Assembly (NCBI GenBank): GCA_030248215.1
Contig: JASANG010001690.1
Location: 18,911-82,910 of the forward strand
DNA length: 64,000 bases
DNA from: Enoplolaimus lenunculus
Lineage: Eukaryota; Nematoda; Enoplea; Enoplida; Thoracostomopsidae
Direction of reading: 5' to 3'
The position numbers and the translations under genes are program-made. Of the stretch, positions 11,445 to 23,439 are shown in pieces. Every line of letters begins with the position of its first letter. Positions within the stretch are counted from its first letter, which is position 1. The notes beneath the pieces were generated by a model. The model was not told where the DNA came from and did no database searches. It saw nothing but the letters and a program-made list of their open reading frames with translations.

Positions 11445-11450
11445 AATAAA
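11445..11450 (+). terminator. Possible MTG1 poly(A) signal
   Basis: AATAAA begins at the base after the MTG1 stop codon. If used, the 3' UTR would be very short and would end near or inside the repeat that starts about 11493. Use is inferred from the hexamer only. Confidence 0.4.
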
Positions 11451-11492
11451 AAGTTTTCCACTTTAGTGCAGTGAAATATATCAGATATGTAC

Positions 11493-11840
11493 AGCACGGC
11501 ACAACCGGATGTCTACCTCTGGTTCTGGTAGAAATTCGACTCCAACTCATATAGAATTTTTGCTGGTTTCGAGAATTTCGGTAGTGAAATTTTCCATAGT
11601 TTTTCAAAAAAACGCGTCATTTGGTGCGTTTAATTTTGACTTTTGGTGCATCTTTGACGAGTTTTATACTTGTCGGGGCCAATGTAAGTATATATGCAAC
11701 AAAACCGAAACAGTTGTGTTCTATACGTGGGCCCTTGTCGTGATTTCTTAAAAAATACGCCTATAAAATCAAACTTTTTGAACAAAACTTTTCCAGTATC
11801 TGCTAAAATTGTTAAATAAAATATGTATACTGTTTTAACT
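11493..11840 (+). mobile_element. CAGGGTACAACCG family element beside MTG1
   Basis: It starts CACGGCACAACCGG and continues with TCTACCTCTGGTTCTGGTAG and AATTTCGGTAGTGAAATTTT in the family's order. It begins about 50 bp after the MTG1 stop codon, so it may supply part of the 3' UTR. The right end is not clear. Confidence 0.5.
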
Positions 11841-11848
11841 TTAACTAC

Positions 11849-12119
11849 TAACCCCTTCTCACATTGAGTTGCCTATAGGCAACTCAGCGCAGGGTATATA
11901 CGTTAAATAATATATATCGCACCGTGTTGCACAATTGCAACACGTATACATAGTACTAAATTATACCGCAAGACGTGAGAGCCCCCATCGTGCTCAAGCG
12001 TCAAGCTCCTATAGCAGAGTGGTGATAGTGTACGCCTCCTACTCCAATCACTGGGTTCGAATCCTAGCATAAAAGTAGGTCTCAGGGAAAATAGAAAATA
12101 TTCATGTGAGAAAGGGTTA
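11849..12119 (+). mobile_element. TIR element with internal tRNA-like promoter, copy 1
   Basis: The ends are inverted: TAACCCCTTCTCACATTG and CATGTGAGAAAGGGTTA. Near the left end is the palindrome GTTGCCTATAGGCAAC. Near the right end a tRNA-like block carries an A-box-like TAGCAGAGTGG and a B box GGGTTCGAATCC. This combines a MITE-like structure with a Pol III promoter-like sequence, or is a tRNA-derived SINE captured between inverted repeats. Related copy at 12147-12410. Confidence 0.75.
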
Positions 12120-12146
12120 AGCGAAAAATTTTCTGTTTGCTATCTA

Positions 12147-12410
12147 TAACCCCTTCTCACATTGAGTTGCCTATAGGCAACTCAGCGCAGTGTATATACG
12201 TTAATATATATCGCACCGTGTTGAACAATTGCAACATGTATACATAGTACTAAATTACCACAAGACGTGAGAGCCCCCTCGGGATCGAGCGTCAAGTTCC
12301 TATAGCTGAGTGGCGATGGTGTACGCCTCCCACTCCAGTCACTGGAGTTCGAATCCTAGCATAAAGTAGGTCTCAGGGAAAATAGAAAATATTCATGGAA
12401 GAAAGGGTTA
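12147..12410 (+). mobile_element. TIR element with internal tRNA-like promoter, copy 2
   Basis: Same order as the neighbour at 11849-12119: TAACCCCTTCTCACATTG end, GTTGCCTATAGGCAAC palindrome, A-box-like TAGCTGAGTGG, B box GAGTTCGAATCC, and GAAAGGGTTA end. The B box carries one substitution. A further fragment (ACAAGACGTGAGA, then GAGCGTCAAGCTCCTATA) follows at about 12468-12510. The copies have diverged little, which suggests local duplication or repeated insertion. Confidence 0.75.
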
Positions 12411-12639
12411 AGCTACGCTATCGGAGTCCCACAGAAAGACGTTCCGCCCCTGATGTTTACATGGGCTACAAGACGTGAGATTCCTTCGTACATGAGCGTC
12501 AAGCTCCTATAACCAATAGCCACAATGTTCATTGTAAACCCTTACCATAGAGATTGGTTCAGAATCTGGCTTTAATTTAGCCTCTGTATATACTGTTAAC
12601 AAAAATTCGTTTCAGCAGGTTTTTAATTTAGAAGCCGAT

Positions 12640-12752
12640 GGTGAAAAAAGTAAGTTTAGATAGGCTTAGGAACTCATTTTTGTGACGCTAATAGGCTTAG
12701 GCTTAGGAATACGCTTAATCTACTGTTACGCCTCTTAAAGTAAACATTGGCC
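12640..12752 (-). mobile_element. T1 element, partial
   Basis: Contains AGGCTTAGGCTTAGG, CGCTTAATCTACTGTTACG and the terminus AAAGTAAACATTGGCC, in reverse order to 3014-3203. A second TTAGGC-like piece follows to about 12830. Confidence 0.6.
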
Positions 12753-13079
12753 GAAAAATTGTTTAGAAAGCTCCATCTGTTGCTTAGGCTTAGGAATATG
12801 CTTAAACACTGTAACGGTCCTATCTCTACATTTGACAAAATATTAAACATAGAGAAAATTTACTGATGAAAAATACACTACTGAAAATCGTTATTATATC
12901 GATTACTATGGCAGCATTAGTTTTTAATTGCCTACATTTGTCTATAAAGATCTTGGTCCATATTACTATAAAGGCCGTCCCAATTTCGCGGGACAGAAAT
13001 ATACCCGGAGTGCACACTTATGCGCTCCTGTTTACATATGCACAGGAAGATATATTTACGTAGGATATATATATAATAT

Positions 13080-13170
13080 ATATCTGTCCCGTTTGTCCCA
13101 ACTGACCCAAGTGTCCCAACTGTCCGTCTGTCCAAACTGACCAATCTGCCCCACGGTCTCATCTGTCCCA
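13080..13170. repeat. TGTCCCAACTG-type short tandem repeat
   Basis: Imperfect repeats of TGTCCCAACTGACC. The complementary form (GGGACAAATGGGACAGT) recurs at 28485-28541. In both places a block containing GGGACAGAAAT lies just upstream or downstream, so the repeat probably belongs to a dispersed element. Confidence 0.7.
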
Positions 13171-13202
13171 ATTGTTGCGCATGATGTACAATGGATATGG
13201 AC

Positions 13203-13550
13203 CAGGGTACAACCAGAGTTCTGCCTCCGGTTCCGACAGGAAATCGACATCCGACCCAAGTAAAATTTTTTGCCAGAAATTCCGGCAATTTCGGTAGTGA
13301 AATCTTTCACAGTTTTTATAAAATTTATGTTTGGCGCGTTTCGTTTTAACTTTTGGCACTATTCTGAGGAAAAAGTTGCCGAGATTTCGAGAAAAAAAGC
13401 GTAAAACCAACTTAACAAAACATTCCAAATTTTGCTAAAATTAACAAATTAAACATTTTAATTATACCTAAATTTGACATCGCGCTCGGCTTCAGTTGCG
13501 GTAAGTTTTGACCTCCGGTCAGGTATTTTTCACCTGCGATTGCACCCTTG
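13203..13550 (+). mobile_element. CAGGGTACAACCG family element
   Basis: It begins CAGGGTACAACC, then CTGCCTCCGGTTCC, CCGGCAATTTCGGTAGTGAA and GACCTCCGGTCAGG. It ends near GCGATTGCACCCTTG, an imperfect inverted copy of the start. It lies between the converging MTG1 and RFC5 genes. No convincing target duplication. Confidence 0.65.
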
Positions 13551-13762
13551 TATAGATTCGTTAATAATTTATTTTTTCATTCACATTCAACTTTCCATCC
13601 ATTGTGGTTAAACCACTAACGCTCAAACCGGCAGCGCATTTTTTCGCCTAAAAGCTTGCTCTGTGTTGACTACTGAATACAGAACATCCACGTAGCAACG
13701 GAAATAAATTTTTCAACGCACGCGCAAACATAACAATAAACATGTATTAAACCATTTGGACA

Positions 13763-16700
13763 TCATTCAAGTTCTTTAAGCCGCCCACGAATGTTATGAA
13801 ACGCGGATAGCAAAGAGCCCAGCTGCAATTTTTCACTAGCACCAGCCGATAGTCTGCACCTAAAAATGTCAAAGTAAAAAATAACGTAAGGTCCTAGCTA
13901 TAGATGGGCATCGGATATCCGGATATGATATAATGAAAAAAGGTCCCTGCTCCCTACCTTACAATTTTCTCAGAAAATTTTTTGGGAAAAAATTGCGTTT
14001 CAAACATTTACCATCCCTCCCCATCAGAAATTTCTGTATCCGCCGCTGAAGCGGGGCACCACTAAAAGTAACTTGAGCTGATGTTTGTACGATTTGCCGT
14101 AAGTATGTTTCAATGCGGTCCATTCTTCTTGGAACGAAAAACGACTCATGTATATATAGTTCGAGGGAAGGAGGTCAAGCCAAATCAATTCAATTTCAGG
14201 TTGCCAACGCAAGTATTCAGTAGTTTTTAGCAAACTTCAAAACCGAATACCCAGGACTATTGAAGCACTTGCTTAATAAGTAACAATTTTTAGAATTGTA
14301 TCGCTTACGCTCATAACAATCAGCTTGTGGGTCAGGGGACATCCTTTAGAACAACAAGTTAAAACAAGTGCTTATGTTAAGAAACGAAAATTGAGGTTCG
14401 GAAACCGAATAAAATGCAAACTCGAGTTTGGGATATCGAAATGGAAAATTTCATTTCGGATACCCGGATATATACGGATATCCGGATAAATATTCGGCAA
14501 GAATTGCCGGATATGAACAAATATCTGATGCCCATCACTAGTCCTAGCCCGAGCATTAAACTAAATCCAACAAAATTTAATATCGATCGAGAATATTATA
14601 GCACAAATTTTTTTCTCTTAATCAAGCCCAGCGACCGATCGGATACCTTATCTAATCAAACTGCAAAATTTTTCTCTTAATCAAGCCCAGCGACCGATCA
14701 GATATCTTATCTTCAGCTTGGTTTAAGATGTATGAACATGATGAACTTTTCACCACGGCCAACTACTAATAGTTCACTAAAACTCACTCTATATCAGCTA
14801 AACTTGCAAGCAGTTCTGCTCTGATATTGGCAGGAAATGCAACTAAACAAAAAGACAAAAATGTATATATTATATGAAGATTATATCAAAATAGTTTGTA
14901 AACATTACTTAATTCAAAATAGTTTTCGTAAAGTGCTATATATAGTTCAACAGAATCAACCAAATAGGAATTTGTACTTACGACCAAAAATTAATAAAGC
15001 TGACAGGGTGCAAATCGAAACAGGATTATACAGGAAACAGAACAAATTTATACCAATTTCTCTAGACAACTTTCATAACCACGTGGAAACATTCGAATTC
15101 AGCTAATACGTATAAGAAAATGTGCTTACTTCGATGAACATAAGTGTGAAGATCAGTAATGACATCTTGTATAGATAGACCTTTACTATTGCAAAGTTGG
15201 CTGATATCTGAAGGAACGGCATACTCAACACACGATTACATCAGATATAAATGAAATCTTATGAGAATGAAGTTAACTATCTCTCACGTAATTCTTGAAG
15301 TCATCTACGTGCGCATAAGAATATTCCAACATGATTTTTGCGTAATCTATACTTGGCAATTTAATTTTGAGAAACGCGCCGAAAACAAATAGAACAATCC
15401 TTAACAATGCTAACTCTTAAAGTAATATAAGAGACCAGCTTTACAACACAATAACAATAAAAACAAAACATAACATAACACAATTTTTGTAAGCATCAAT
15501 AATTCATTATTAAGCACAGCATGCTATGGTGCGTTAATATCGGAGTGCTATTTGCAGGAACACATACACCAAAAACCTACCGAAATTAACATACATTTAT
15601 ATGCATCAGAAAATTCGCGGTTTAAGATCCAGTCAGCAATTGAATTGATATCTTTGCGCATTGGATGACCTATACAAGCGTAAACATTTTCTTCAGAAAC
15701 ACTGTCATGACCGAGTGCTGTACTCTAAACATTAACAGAAGACATTATATAAAATATAGGTTTTAAGGATACAGAAGAGAATGAATTCAAACTGCAAATT
15801 CAACATTAATGGATATACGTTCGTTCTAATGTGGTAAGTTGCATTTAAAAATCATTAATGTAAGTTTAGTTAGATATTATGATCTGATGTAGCAAAACAT
15901 TCAAATACACCACAAAGCCCCGGTTACAGCTACACACGCGCGCTTTAATATAAAACTAGACTCTAACACACCCCACGTTAAGAATGGTACCTGAAGTACG
16001 TTAATGGCCTTTCTCATATCGCCCCTAGCGAGGGTCGTCAATGCAGTTAACCCACTGTCAGTTACGTTAAGTCTAAAAGAAGCTAAACAACTGTTAGCCT
16101 TAACTCATTAAAGGTTATTATCTTTACCCATTTTAGATCAGTTAGATCCTGGGCTATCCATGTAATCCGTGTCTTAACTTTATCAAAATGATAAAAGAAC
16201 AAGATAGCAAAATACGTTTCTGTGCTACAGCTAAACATAAGTTAGAGCATTATTTTTCACCACTCACCAATAAAAAATATACCCTGCCTATCAAGTTAGG
16301 CCTCCCCTGCCTATCAAGTTAGGCCTCAAACTTTAGCAGGAAATCACATGCATGTATCTGTAAAATGTAGTGCAAAATAAATTAAGCTCAGCAAAAGCCA
16401 TTAATGCGTTACATACTAAAATTAATCTGCATGTGATTAACATTACACGCCGTGTTTTAAGAAATGTGTAAACAAAGAATATGCAATATATAACCAAACC
16501 AACCTTTCTTCTTTGATTACATGATGTAATCGCGGCAACATTTGATCTCGATGAAGGGGTGCAAAACGAAACCGAGTACATCGCGATTGAATAGCGGGAA
16601 TTATTTTACCCAAGTAGTTGCAAATCAAGCAGAATCTAACGTGCTCTGTGTACTTCTCAATAACTAAAATCAAAAATTTGTAAGTCAGTGTTACTCGTCT

Positions 16701-19700
16701 TAAAAGCAAAATTCAAAACAATATCAAGCTATAGCTTGCGTTTCGACAGTGCCTTTTTCTGAATTTAACAAGATGATAAGAAAACAGGATATCTCAAATT
16801 CTAGTGGATCCCTGTTTCTTCAACATATCGCATAGTAGTAGCAAGTGTTAAAACCGGAACAAGACATAAAAGCATCGAGTAAGTGTTGCATACCTCGACG
16901 AAGAGAATTTTGAGCATCGCGAGTCATTGCATCGGCCTCGTCCAGAATGACTAATTTGAACTTTTTACTGCAAATAAGAAAAAAAACCCGAATCCAAAAT
17001 ATATTTCCGAATGCTCGCTTTGATTAGAGAAATAAATTTTTCAAATACAAAGTTGCAGTTTTCTGAAAACTGAAATAATATTTCACAAAACCGTAATGAT
17101 TTGTCTAATGATGTTTTTCGAAACTACATCAGGACCATGTAAATTCCTATATAATCGCAGAGGAACTCAATGAAAAGACTAAAAATTATGCATATTGCAA
17201 TACTCGAGGAAGTGGAACGGTTATACAATAAATAGAATCATAATACCCAACCAATCCAGCAAACGTTCGACCGGTTGATGCAAGTGCGAAACAAAAGCGT
17301 CGGAACCGATTCAACATTAACACTTTCACTATTGCCGCTTTCTAATATGTGAATTAACATCATACGGTACTGTGTTTGGTAGGCACAACCTGACACGTCT
17401 GAGTTATCAATACAAAAAAGAGAGCGCCTACCTTTGGAACATATTTCTACTGCTGGCAAACGACAAGATCTGTTCTCTAACCACATTAATACCACGATCA
17501 TCGGACGCATTAAGCTATAATAGGGTACAAAAACGTTGATTAATATGTAAAGATTCCGTTCATAGCAAAGCTATATCCTCTCTGAAAACTTGCACGCATC
17601 ATTGTTTTCAAATACGGTAAGAAGTTATATTTGTCGGCCAAATCCCACATTGTATTTGCATACATATTGCAACCGGGTATTGTTTGTACGAGATACCAGA
17701 CCCTGGTAGGAATTTTTTACCAGAATTCGATGCTAGATAGGTATATAGGATACAGAAGTCGGTTTATTCGGATATTTAACCGCCAATGGAACGGAAATTT
17801 CGTAATAACGACGCAGAAATGTGCGGTCTCGGTTAAAAACTGAGGCCGACCATGGGAACTCTCGGTCTCGGTCAAGTTTTGGTCATCACCGAAAAAATTA
17901 ATTAAAATTTTCAAAAGAAATTTTTTTCTAATGATTTTTAGTAGTTTTTGGTGTTTTTTTATAATTTTTGTGTTTTATTAGCATATCTGCTCAGTGCTCA
18001 TTACAACATTTGCTGAATCTTGGAGTACTGGTCTCGGTTCCTAACCACCGAACCAAAACTCAAAAACCGAGACCTGCCAAATACCGAAACAGAGACTCCC
18101 ATCTCTGCAATCAAGGCACAACAAAACAGTTTTAAAAACTAATGCCAACCACAACACAACTACTCGTTACCTCCAAAACCATGGATCGAAGCTGTTGCGG
18201 TGAATATATTTGTTTAGCTATTGCCAGTATAGTGCTTGTCTTTCCTGTCCCAGGCGGGCCGTACAACAATAAATGAGGCAATTTATCTTGTTCCACAAAA
18301 CGGTTAACTAAAAGAATGAAAATAACTAAACTGTAACAATGTATAACGGCCAAGTTTACCATGCGTTTGGTATATAATCAGAATGATTTCTTACTATCAC
18401 TAATACTACTACTACTGCACACTTCAAACTGTAACTTCAACGTCACAAATAACTATACATATATTACTTGTTTTAATGATGTCCTCGTGAGATATCAGAT
18501 CGCACAACAGAGAAGGCCTATATTTTTCAACCCTAAAACAACAAAACATTATAAACAATCAGGATATAGCTGTATAAACGCATTAAGCACGTAAGTATAT
18601 AAATACGGAAGTTTTATTCAGCAGCAACAACAATATAGCTGAAAATGTGACACCTAAAACTCTGTCTCAGAAAAGATGTACTGTACATATCAAGGCGCAA
18701 CCGGAATTATAAAATACCGCAACCGGAAGGTTAAAAATATACCGGAACTGGAATACAAAAATATTACCGAAAAATCTCTTTTTAAAGTTATTTTATCGCT
18801 TTGAATAGGAAAATCGTTTAATTAATTATTACTAGTAAGGTGCAACCGGAATTACAATTAAACTTAGAAGTTAACTCAAATCTGGCTTCGCGGGACATTT
18901 GTCCCAACCGGGGTGTTACGTATATACTACTTATGAGACATTTGGTTTATCCTCTGTGCACTTGAACACAATTGAAAACTGAAATGCTATGTGTAAACAC
19001 ACCACTTAAAATGTCAAAATTCTGAAACAAATGCAGTAGCTTGGAAACGTATGATAAATCATTGAGTATGACACAAACTGAAAATTTTGACATACACACT
19101 CAGCAATTTTAGAAAAAAGTAAGTATATATAATATGCCAGGTTTTCTAAAATTTTTGAATGAGAAAGGTTTTCTATATATACCGAAAATAACGGAAAATT
19201 CGAGGTGAAAAAATACCGGATTTCCCTACCGGAACCGGAATTCTGGTTACACCTTGGTTATTACCTAACTATTTATTGATATCTCCAACTAGGATTATTT
19301 CACCAATAATACTGTAAAACAGAAAATTAAGATGAATTTTTCGGTGGCATGTATTTTTCAGTAACTATACACAGTGAAATAATGAAGAAGTTCTAATTCA
19401 AACTCAATCAATTAAGCTTATAAATAATTTATTCAGAGTTCTCGCGCCCAAAACCTTTAGTACTGAAACCAAACTGCTTGTAACCATAATAATCAGTGAA
19501 ATAATTTAAAGAGCCTCCTACATGCTTAACCAATTAAAGCAATATACTAATTAGTTATTACCTAACTATATATTTATAGGTTTTGGAGGTTTATAAACTA
19601 TTTATTTAGAATCTTCACACTCAAAAAGCCTTTTTGTTTCAAGTCAAAAATCTCAGAACTGAGGGCGGCAAGAAACACATACCTATTCTTTTCGCTCAAT

Positions 19701-19874
19701 GAACATCATATACAACGAAATTTCCTATCGGTTTTTGCCAGATATTAAACCACAGCCGAATATATACATCCGGTAGCATCTTTATATAAATATATCTTTC
19801 CATATCTGCTTAGAATTACGCATTACGAAATAAAATAAAACAACTCACCATGGCAAATTAGCGGGATTATCCAT
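13763..19874 (-). CDS. RFC5: Replication factor C subunit 5 (clamp loader)
   Basis: Eleven coding exons, in gene order: 19874-19849, 18532-18468, 18307-18171, 17514-17432, 16967-16894, 16663-16504, 16072-15991, 15724-15595, 15207-15130, 14842-14788, 13859-13763. All phases close, giving 328 residues (human RFC5: 340). Visible motifs: NLPWVEKYRP near the N-terminus, Walker A GPPGTGKTS (about residues 47-55), Walker B LDEADAMT, sensor-1 region FCLICNYL, the RFC SRC motif QSRCTRFRF and the sensor-2 region GDMRKAINVLQ. The C-terminal collar includes LADIECRLSAG. DEAD in Walker B and overall sequence favour RFC5 over RFC2 or RFC4. It loads PCNA in the nucleus with RFC1-4. Introns are filled with repeats, including a datable hAT insertion. 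The first coding exon gives only nine residues. Confidence 0.96.
13899..14540 (-). mobile_element. hAT-type MITE with perfect 8-bp target duplication
   Basis: The ends TATAGATGGGCATCGGATAT and CTGATGCCCATCACTA are inverted, and GTCCTAGC directly flanks both sides (13891-13898 and 14541-14548). It lies in the last intron of RFC5, 40 bp upstream of the final exon's acceptor end. The larger relative is at 37988-39565. The body contains ATATCCGGATA-type motifs. No transposase is encoded. Confidence 0.93.
14606..14712 (-). repeat. 59-bp tandem duplication in RFC5 intron
   Basis: CTCTTAATCAAGCCCAGCG followed by ACCGATC occurs twice, 59 bp apart, with few differences. Confidence 0.9.
16282..16327 (-). 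repeat. 22-bp tandem duplication in RFC5 intron
   Basis: CTGCCTATCAAGTTAGGCCT occurs twice in direct tandem with no change. Confidence 0.92.
17840..18107 (-). mobile_element. Non-autonomous hAT element, CTCGGTCTCGG type
   Basis: The right end is GAGACTCCCATCTCTG; its complement starts CAGAGATGGGAGTCTC, a typical hAT terminus. The left end, CATGGGAACTCTCGGTCTCGG, is an imperfect inverted copy. The CTCGGTCTCGG motif is shared with the transposase-bearing remnant at 20071. It lies in the RFC5 intron between exons 3 and 4. Confidence 0.65.
18691..19256 (+). mobile_element. CAGGGTGCAACCGG family element
   Basis: The ends are CAAGGCGCAACCGGAATTA and CGGAATTCTGGTTACACCTTG. The internal ACCGGAACCGGAA-type sequence matches 21089 and 26189-26597. 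A second start, AAGGTGCAACCGGAATTAC, occurs near 18838, so two elements may be nested. It lies in RFC5 intron 1. Confidence 0.6.
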
Positions 19875-20070
19875 CGCACAGATGTGCAAATGTACGTCGA
19901 CTAAGTATCAATTAGGATATAAAACTAAAGCGCACCTAAAATGCAGATAATGATACTAAACCTTCCAGCTGTCGAATGGAGCCCGCCGTGCACTTTGTCA
20001 CGTTGGTGCTCACCCTAGATCTCCTTTTCGCTATAGTTGTCAATTCCCGTCCTCTGTTATTTTTGTCTGA

Positions 20071-20460
20071 CAGGGATGGGTGGTCTTGGTCTCGGTCTCG
20101 GCAAATCTCGGGATTAGGCTGGTCTCGGTCTCAGCAAGTCTTGGGATTTGGCTTGTCTTGGTCTCTGTCGCACTTTGTTCAATTTTGTTGGTTTGCAAAT
20201 CGAGACCAAAGAAGTGAAAAAGCGATAAGCAATCACAAAACGTTTCCTTGGATCGCAGATTTGGCCCGGAAGTGCTTGCACATTTCGCCTACCAACACAG
20301 ACAGTGAACGACTGTGCAGCACCGCTACCTGGTTATACAGCGAATTGAAAAACAGAATGACCCTTAGGTTACCCAAAATTCTATTTTTGAAAGGAAACCC
20401 AAAACACTCTGATTTTATTGTGACAAGGCACAAATAGTTACATTTTCGCGTTTAAAACAT
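20071..20460 (+). mobile_element. hAT transposon remnant with dimerisation-domain fragment
   Basis: It opens with CAGGGATGGG and TGGTCTCGGTCTCGG, a hAT-like terminus, and shortly runs into a frame ending at 20437. That frame contains FPWIADLARKCL, TNTDSERLCSTA, LYSELKNRM and KILFLKGN, the order of the C-terminal hAT dimerisation domain. The DDE catalytic core and BED finger are absent, so the copy is internally deleted and cannot be active. It starts about 200 bp upstream of the RFC5 start codon, on the opposite strand. The right end is not defined. Confidence 0.85.
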
Positions 20461-20867
20461 TTAAGGCATCGTATAAAAAGTTATGGGTCATCCGCATTTA
20501 TAACGTCTTTTGCCCGGGATATAAAACACCATAACTTTAAATTAGGGTTGTATCGATTGTGTTTTGAGACAGTGGGATTAGCCCCGAGCCTATTCAAAAG
20601 GTATGGAGATAGTAGCCAAGCGAAAAATAACGTAAAAACTAAAGTTTTACGGCGATCTATTAGTTAAGTTGCATGAAACGGCAATTCAGGGCAGATAAAA
20701 ATATTCAAGACTTCTGTTAAAAAAATCAAATTTTTATCTTCGGTAACGGTTAAAAATTAGTATTTCCTCATGCAAAACCAGTTTTATGACATTCGGGACC
20801 CGGGATCAACCGGATATCCGGCTCTTGTTTAATATTCGGCAAAAATCGACGTCCAAATACGGTTCCG

Positions 20868-21345
20868 TAGGCGGTCGCATTTTTCTATATTTACCCAGTA
20901 ATGCGGGGTTCACTTTATAACTGGGTCATCCCGCAACACGTGTTGTGCCTACTAAGCGGGTAGCATTTTGTCTGCATGTTAATCCGCCGTCAAATTAAAC
21001 TTGAATTGTCTGCTGTATTGATGTTACTGTCACCGCGTATACCGCAATATATGATATTCGACATAGTATTGTCTGCTTGTATCATATGCAGGGTGCAACC
21101 GGAATTACAATTTACCGAAACCGGAATTTGAAAAAATTACCGGAAACGGAACCGGAAAATTAAAAATACATGCCACCGAAAAATTCATTTTAAGTTTCTT
21201 TTTGCAATATTATTAGGGAAATAACCCTAGTTAGGTAAGGTATTTACTTTATCTGCCGTATATATATATATATATATTAGATTTTCATAATCTATGGAAA
21301 CGAAATGTACCTTCGATGGTTTATTTTCGGCGATTATCAAGGTTT
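20868..21345 (+). repeat. Duplicated segment, copy 1 (carries start of a hAT MITE)
   Basis: Nearly identical to 25968-26435, exactly 5,100 bp further right, including TACCCAGTAATGCGGGGTTC, CCCGCAACACGTGTTGTGCC and ATCATATG followed by CAGGGTGCAACCGG at 21089. In this copy the MITE's right end is missing and other sequence follows. A third, decayed piece (GTAGGCGGCCGTATTTCTC) starts at about 27117. Confidence 0.9.
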
Positions 21346-23439
21346 AAATGCTACGTATACCAGACTGCAACGGGAATTCCGGTTCCAGCATTTTTCACCT
21401 TCCGGTTCCAGTTTCGCTCCAACTAGGGTTATTTCTCCAATAATACTGCAAAAAAGAAAATTAAAATGAATTTTTCGACACCAGAATTTTTAATTCCGAT
21501 AAAAAATTACCGGAACTGGTAGGTGAAAAAATGCGAGAACCGATTCCCGGTTGCACCTAGCTGTTTCTGTTCTGGTAAAACTTAGGAACCCTAGATTATT
21601 GCCATATCGTGTGTTATTTTCAGGTTTCCCATTTCAATTTCATACTAATTTTAATGCGCTTGTTTGAATGCGCTCATTCTCTTCAGCTCAAAAGTCGGTA
21701 AACCTACAAATGAAGCAGATCATACGAAGAGCCTTGCGTTTATACAATTCAATCAAATTTTAGTATTGCCGGTCCACTAGCTATACAATTTTAGTGGATA
21801 CGTTTTAATACAGACCACAACACGCTACGCTTTAACCGGTTTCAGCATGATCATGCGACGTTCCTGACAATATACGTGAGAAAATTATTTAGTTTTAGAT
21901 TTTGGAGGGTAGAGAACGAAGATTTAACTACTTTAGTACTTGTAATGTGCGAGAATAGCCTTCACTATGAACCACATATAAAAACAACTGTAGGAAGAGC
22001 ATCAAATTGCAGTTCTTTTATTTGTCCACCAAATATTATACTTTATGGATTATTGAGCGCAAATCACGGTGTAACGTGTTATCTATTTTTGTTTCCATTT
22101 TCGTTAAAAATCGGTGTCCGTTTGCATTATAAAATGACTAGATTTTACATTACGTTGAGGCTCAAAAGTACAAGATTTTCATCTCACTAACACAAATTCA
22201 TTACCTTTAATGTATAATTCGAGAAAAGTCGTGGTGTTTAAAATGTTTGTTATAATAAAAGAATGCCATAGCTAGGGAATTGCTGTTTCAAAGACGAAGA
22301 AAATAATTATTTTTGATTGCAAAAGACCTATTACCGCGTGTGTTTTCACGGGAAGTCCAGGTTATGTTTCTAAACTGAAGACATGGATTTTCGCAGCTTA
22401 CATATAAGGGTTGACTATGGAAATATGGTTTGGAATCTCTCGTGTATAAAATTAGTGTATAATCTTGCTGATTTGAATTTTGAACTTGAGATTTGCCGAT
22501 ATCAAAATTTCGCCAATGCCGATTCTTATTTTGAAATTTTGCCGAACCGATGCCTGTGCCAATTCCAACTTTAGTACAGCATGCTTAAAACAGATGCGTA
22601 AGAGAGATAACAATTTACCTGACGATGTGCGCCCAAAAATGAAATTGATTGCATTCCAACAGATTATTGTGTGCAAAAAGTATCAGCAAAGAATCGGTAT
22701 TTTTTACAGTGCCGATGCCGAGAATACCCAGGAAAAGTCCGATTGTAAATTGATTGTAGCTCAAACACAATTAAGCAATCATGCTAATTGCAAATTAGCT
22801 ATTAGCTAACTATTCATTTTTTGGTTTTGGAGATTTGTAGACAATTTATTCGATCGATTATGCAAATTAGCTTGCAGCTAAAAATGAAATTTTTAAAAAA
22901 CCAATACGAAGATAATGTTATGTTTTATGGGAATGGTCGCCGTAGTTTTAGGATACGACCCGCCGGCTCGGAAGTGGTCGGGAATCTCCTGTTAGTTCGA
23001 CGGACCCGTAAACTTCAAGCTCACTGATACGAGCGTTTATTGACACAAAACAAGTAGCACACGAGTAACAAATTAGTAATAAAACGAGTAGGGACTCGGA
23101 GGGTTACCCGACGGACACGGATCTGAACAGATACGTGGCCGAATCGAATAAAGTCAAATTAACACTCGAAACCCGAAAAATCCACTTAACTATAGGAAAA
23201 CTGCGAAATTATTATAAAGACTAGAAAATGCAATAACTTCCGAAAACACAACGTTCAGAGATCTAATAATATTGAAACTGACCTCTTGGCTGGCTACCGA
23301 TACGAAGTATCGAAATATGCAAATTAATGCAATTTGGATATTCGATACTTTGCCGAAACAAGTTTATGCCTCCGCGTAAACAACGGCTATTTCCGAAAAC
23401 AAACGCATTACGCGCTATTATATCGGAATCGGATCAGGG

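Noticed and set aside
12866-13428. Overlapping frames of 60-118 codons between MTG1 and RFC5
   Set aside because: They span the TGTCCC repeat and a CAGGGTACAACCG element; no domain and no consistent strand.
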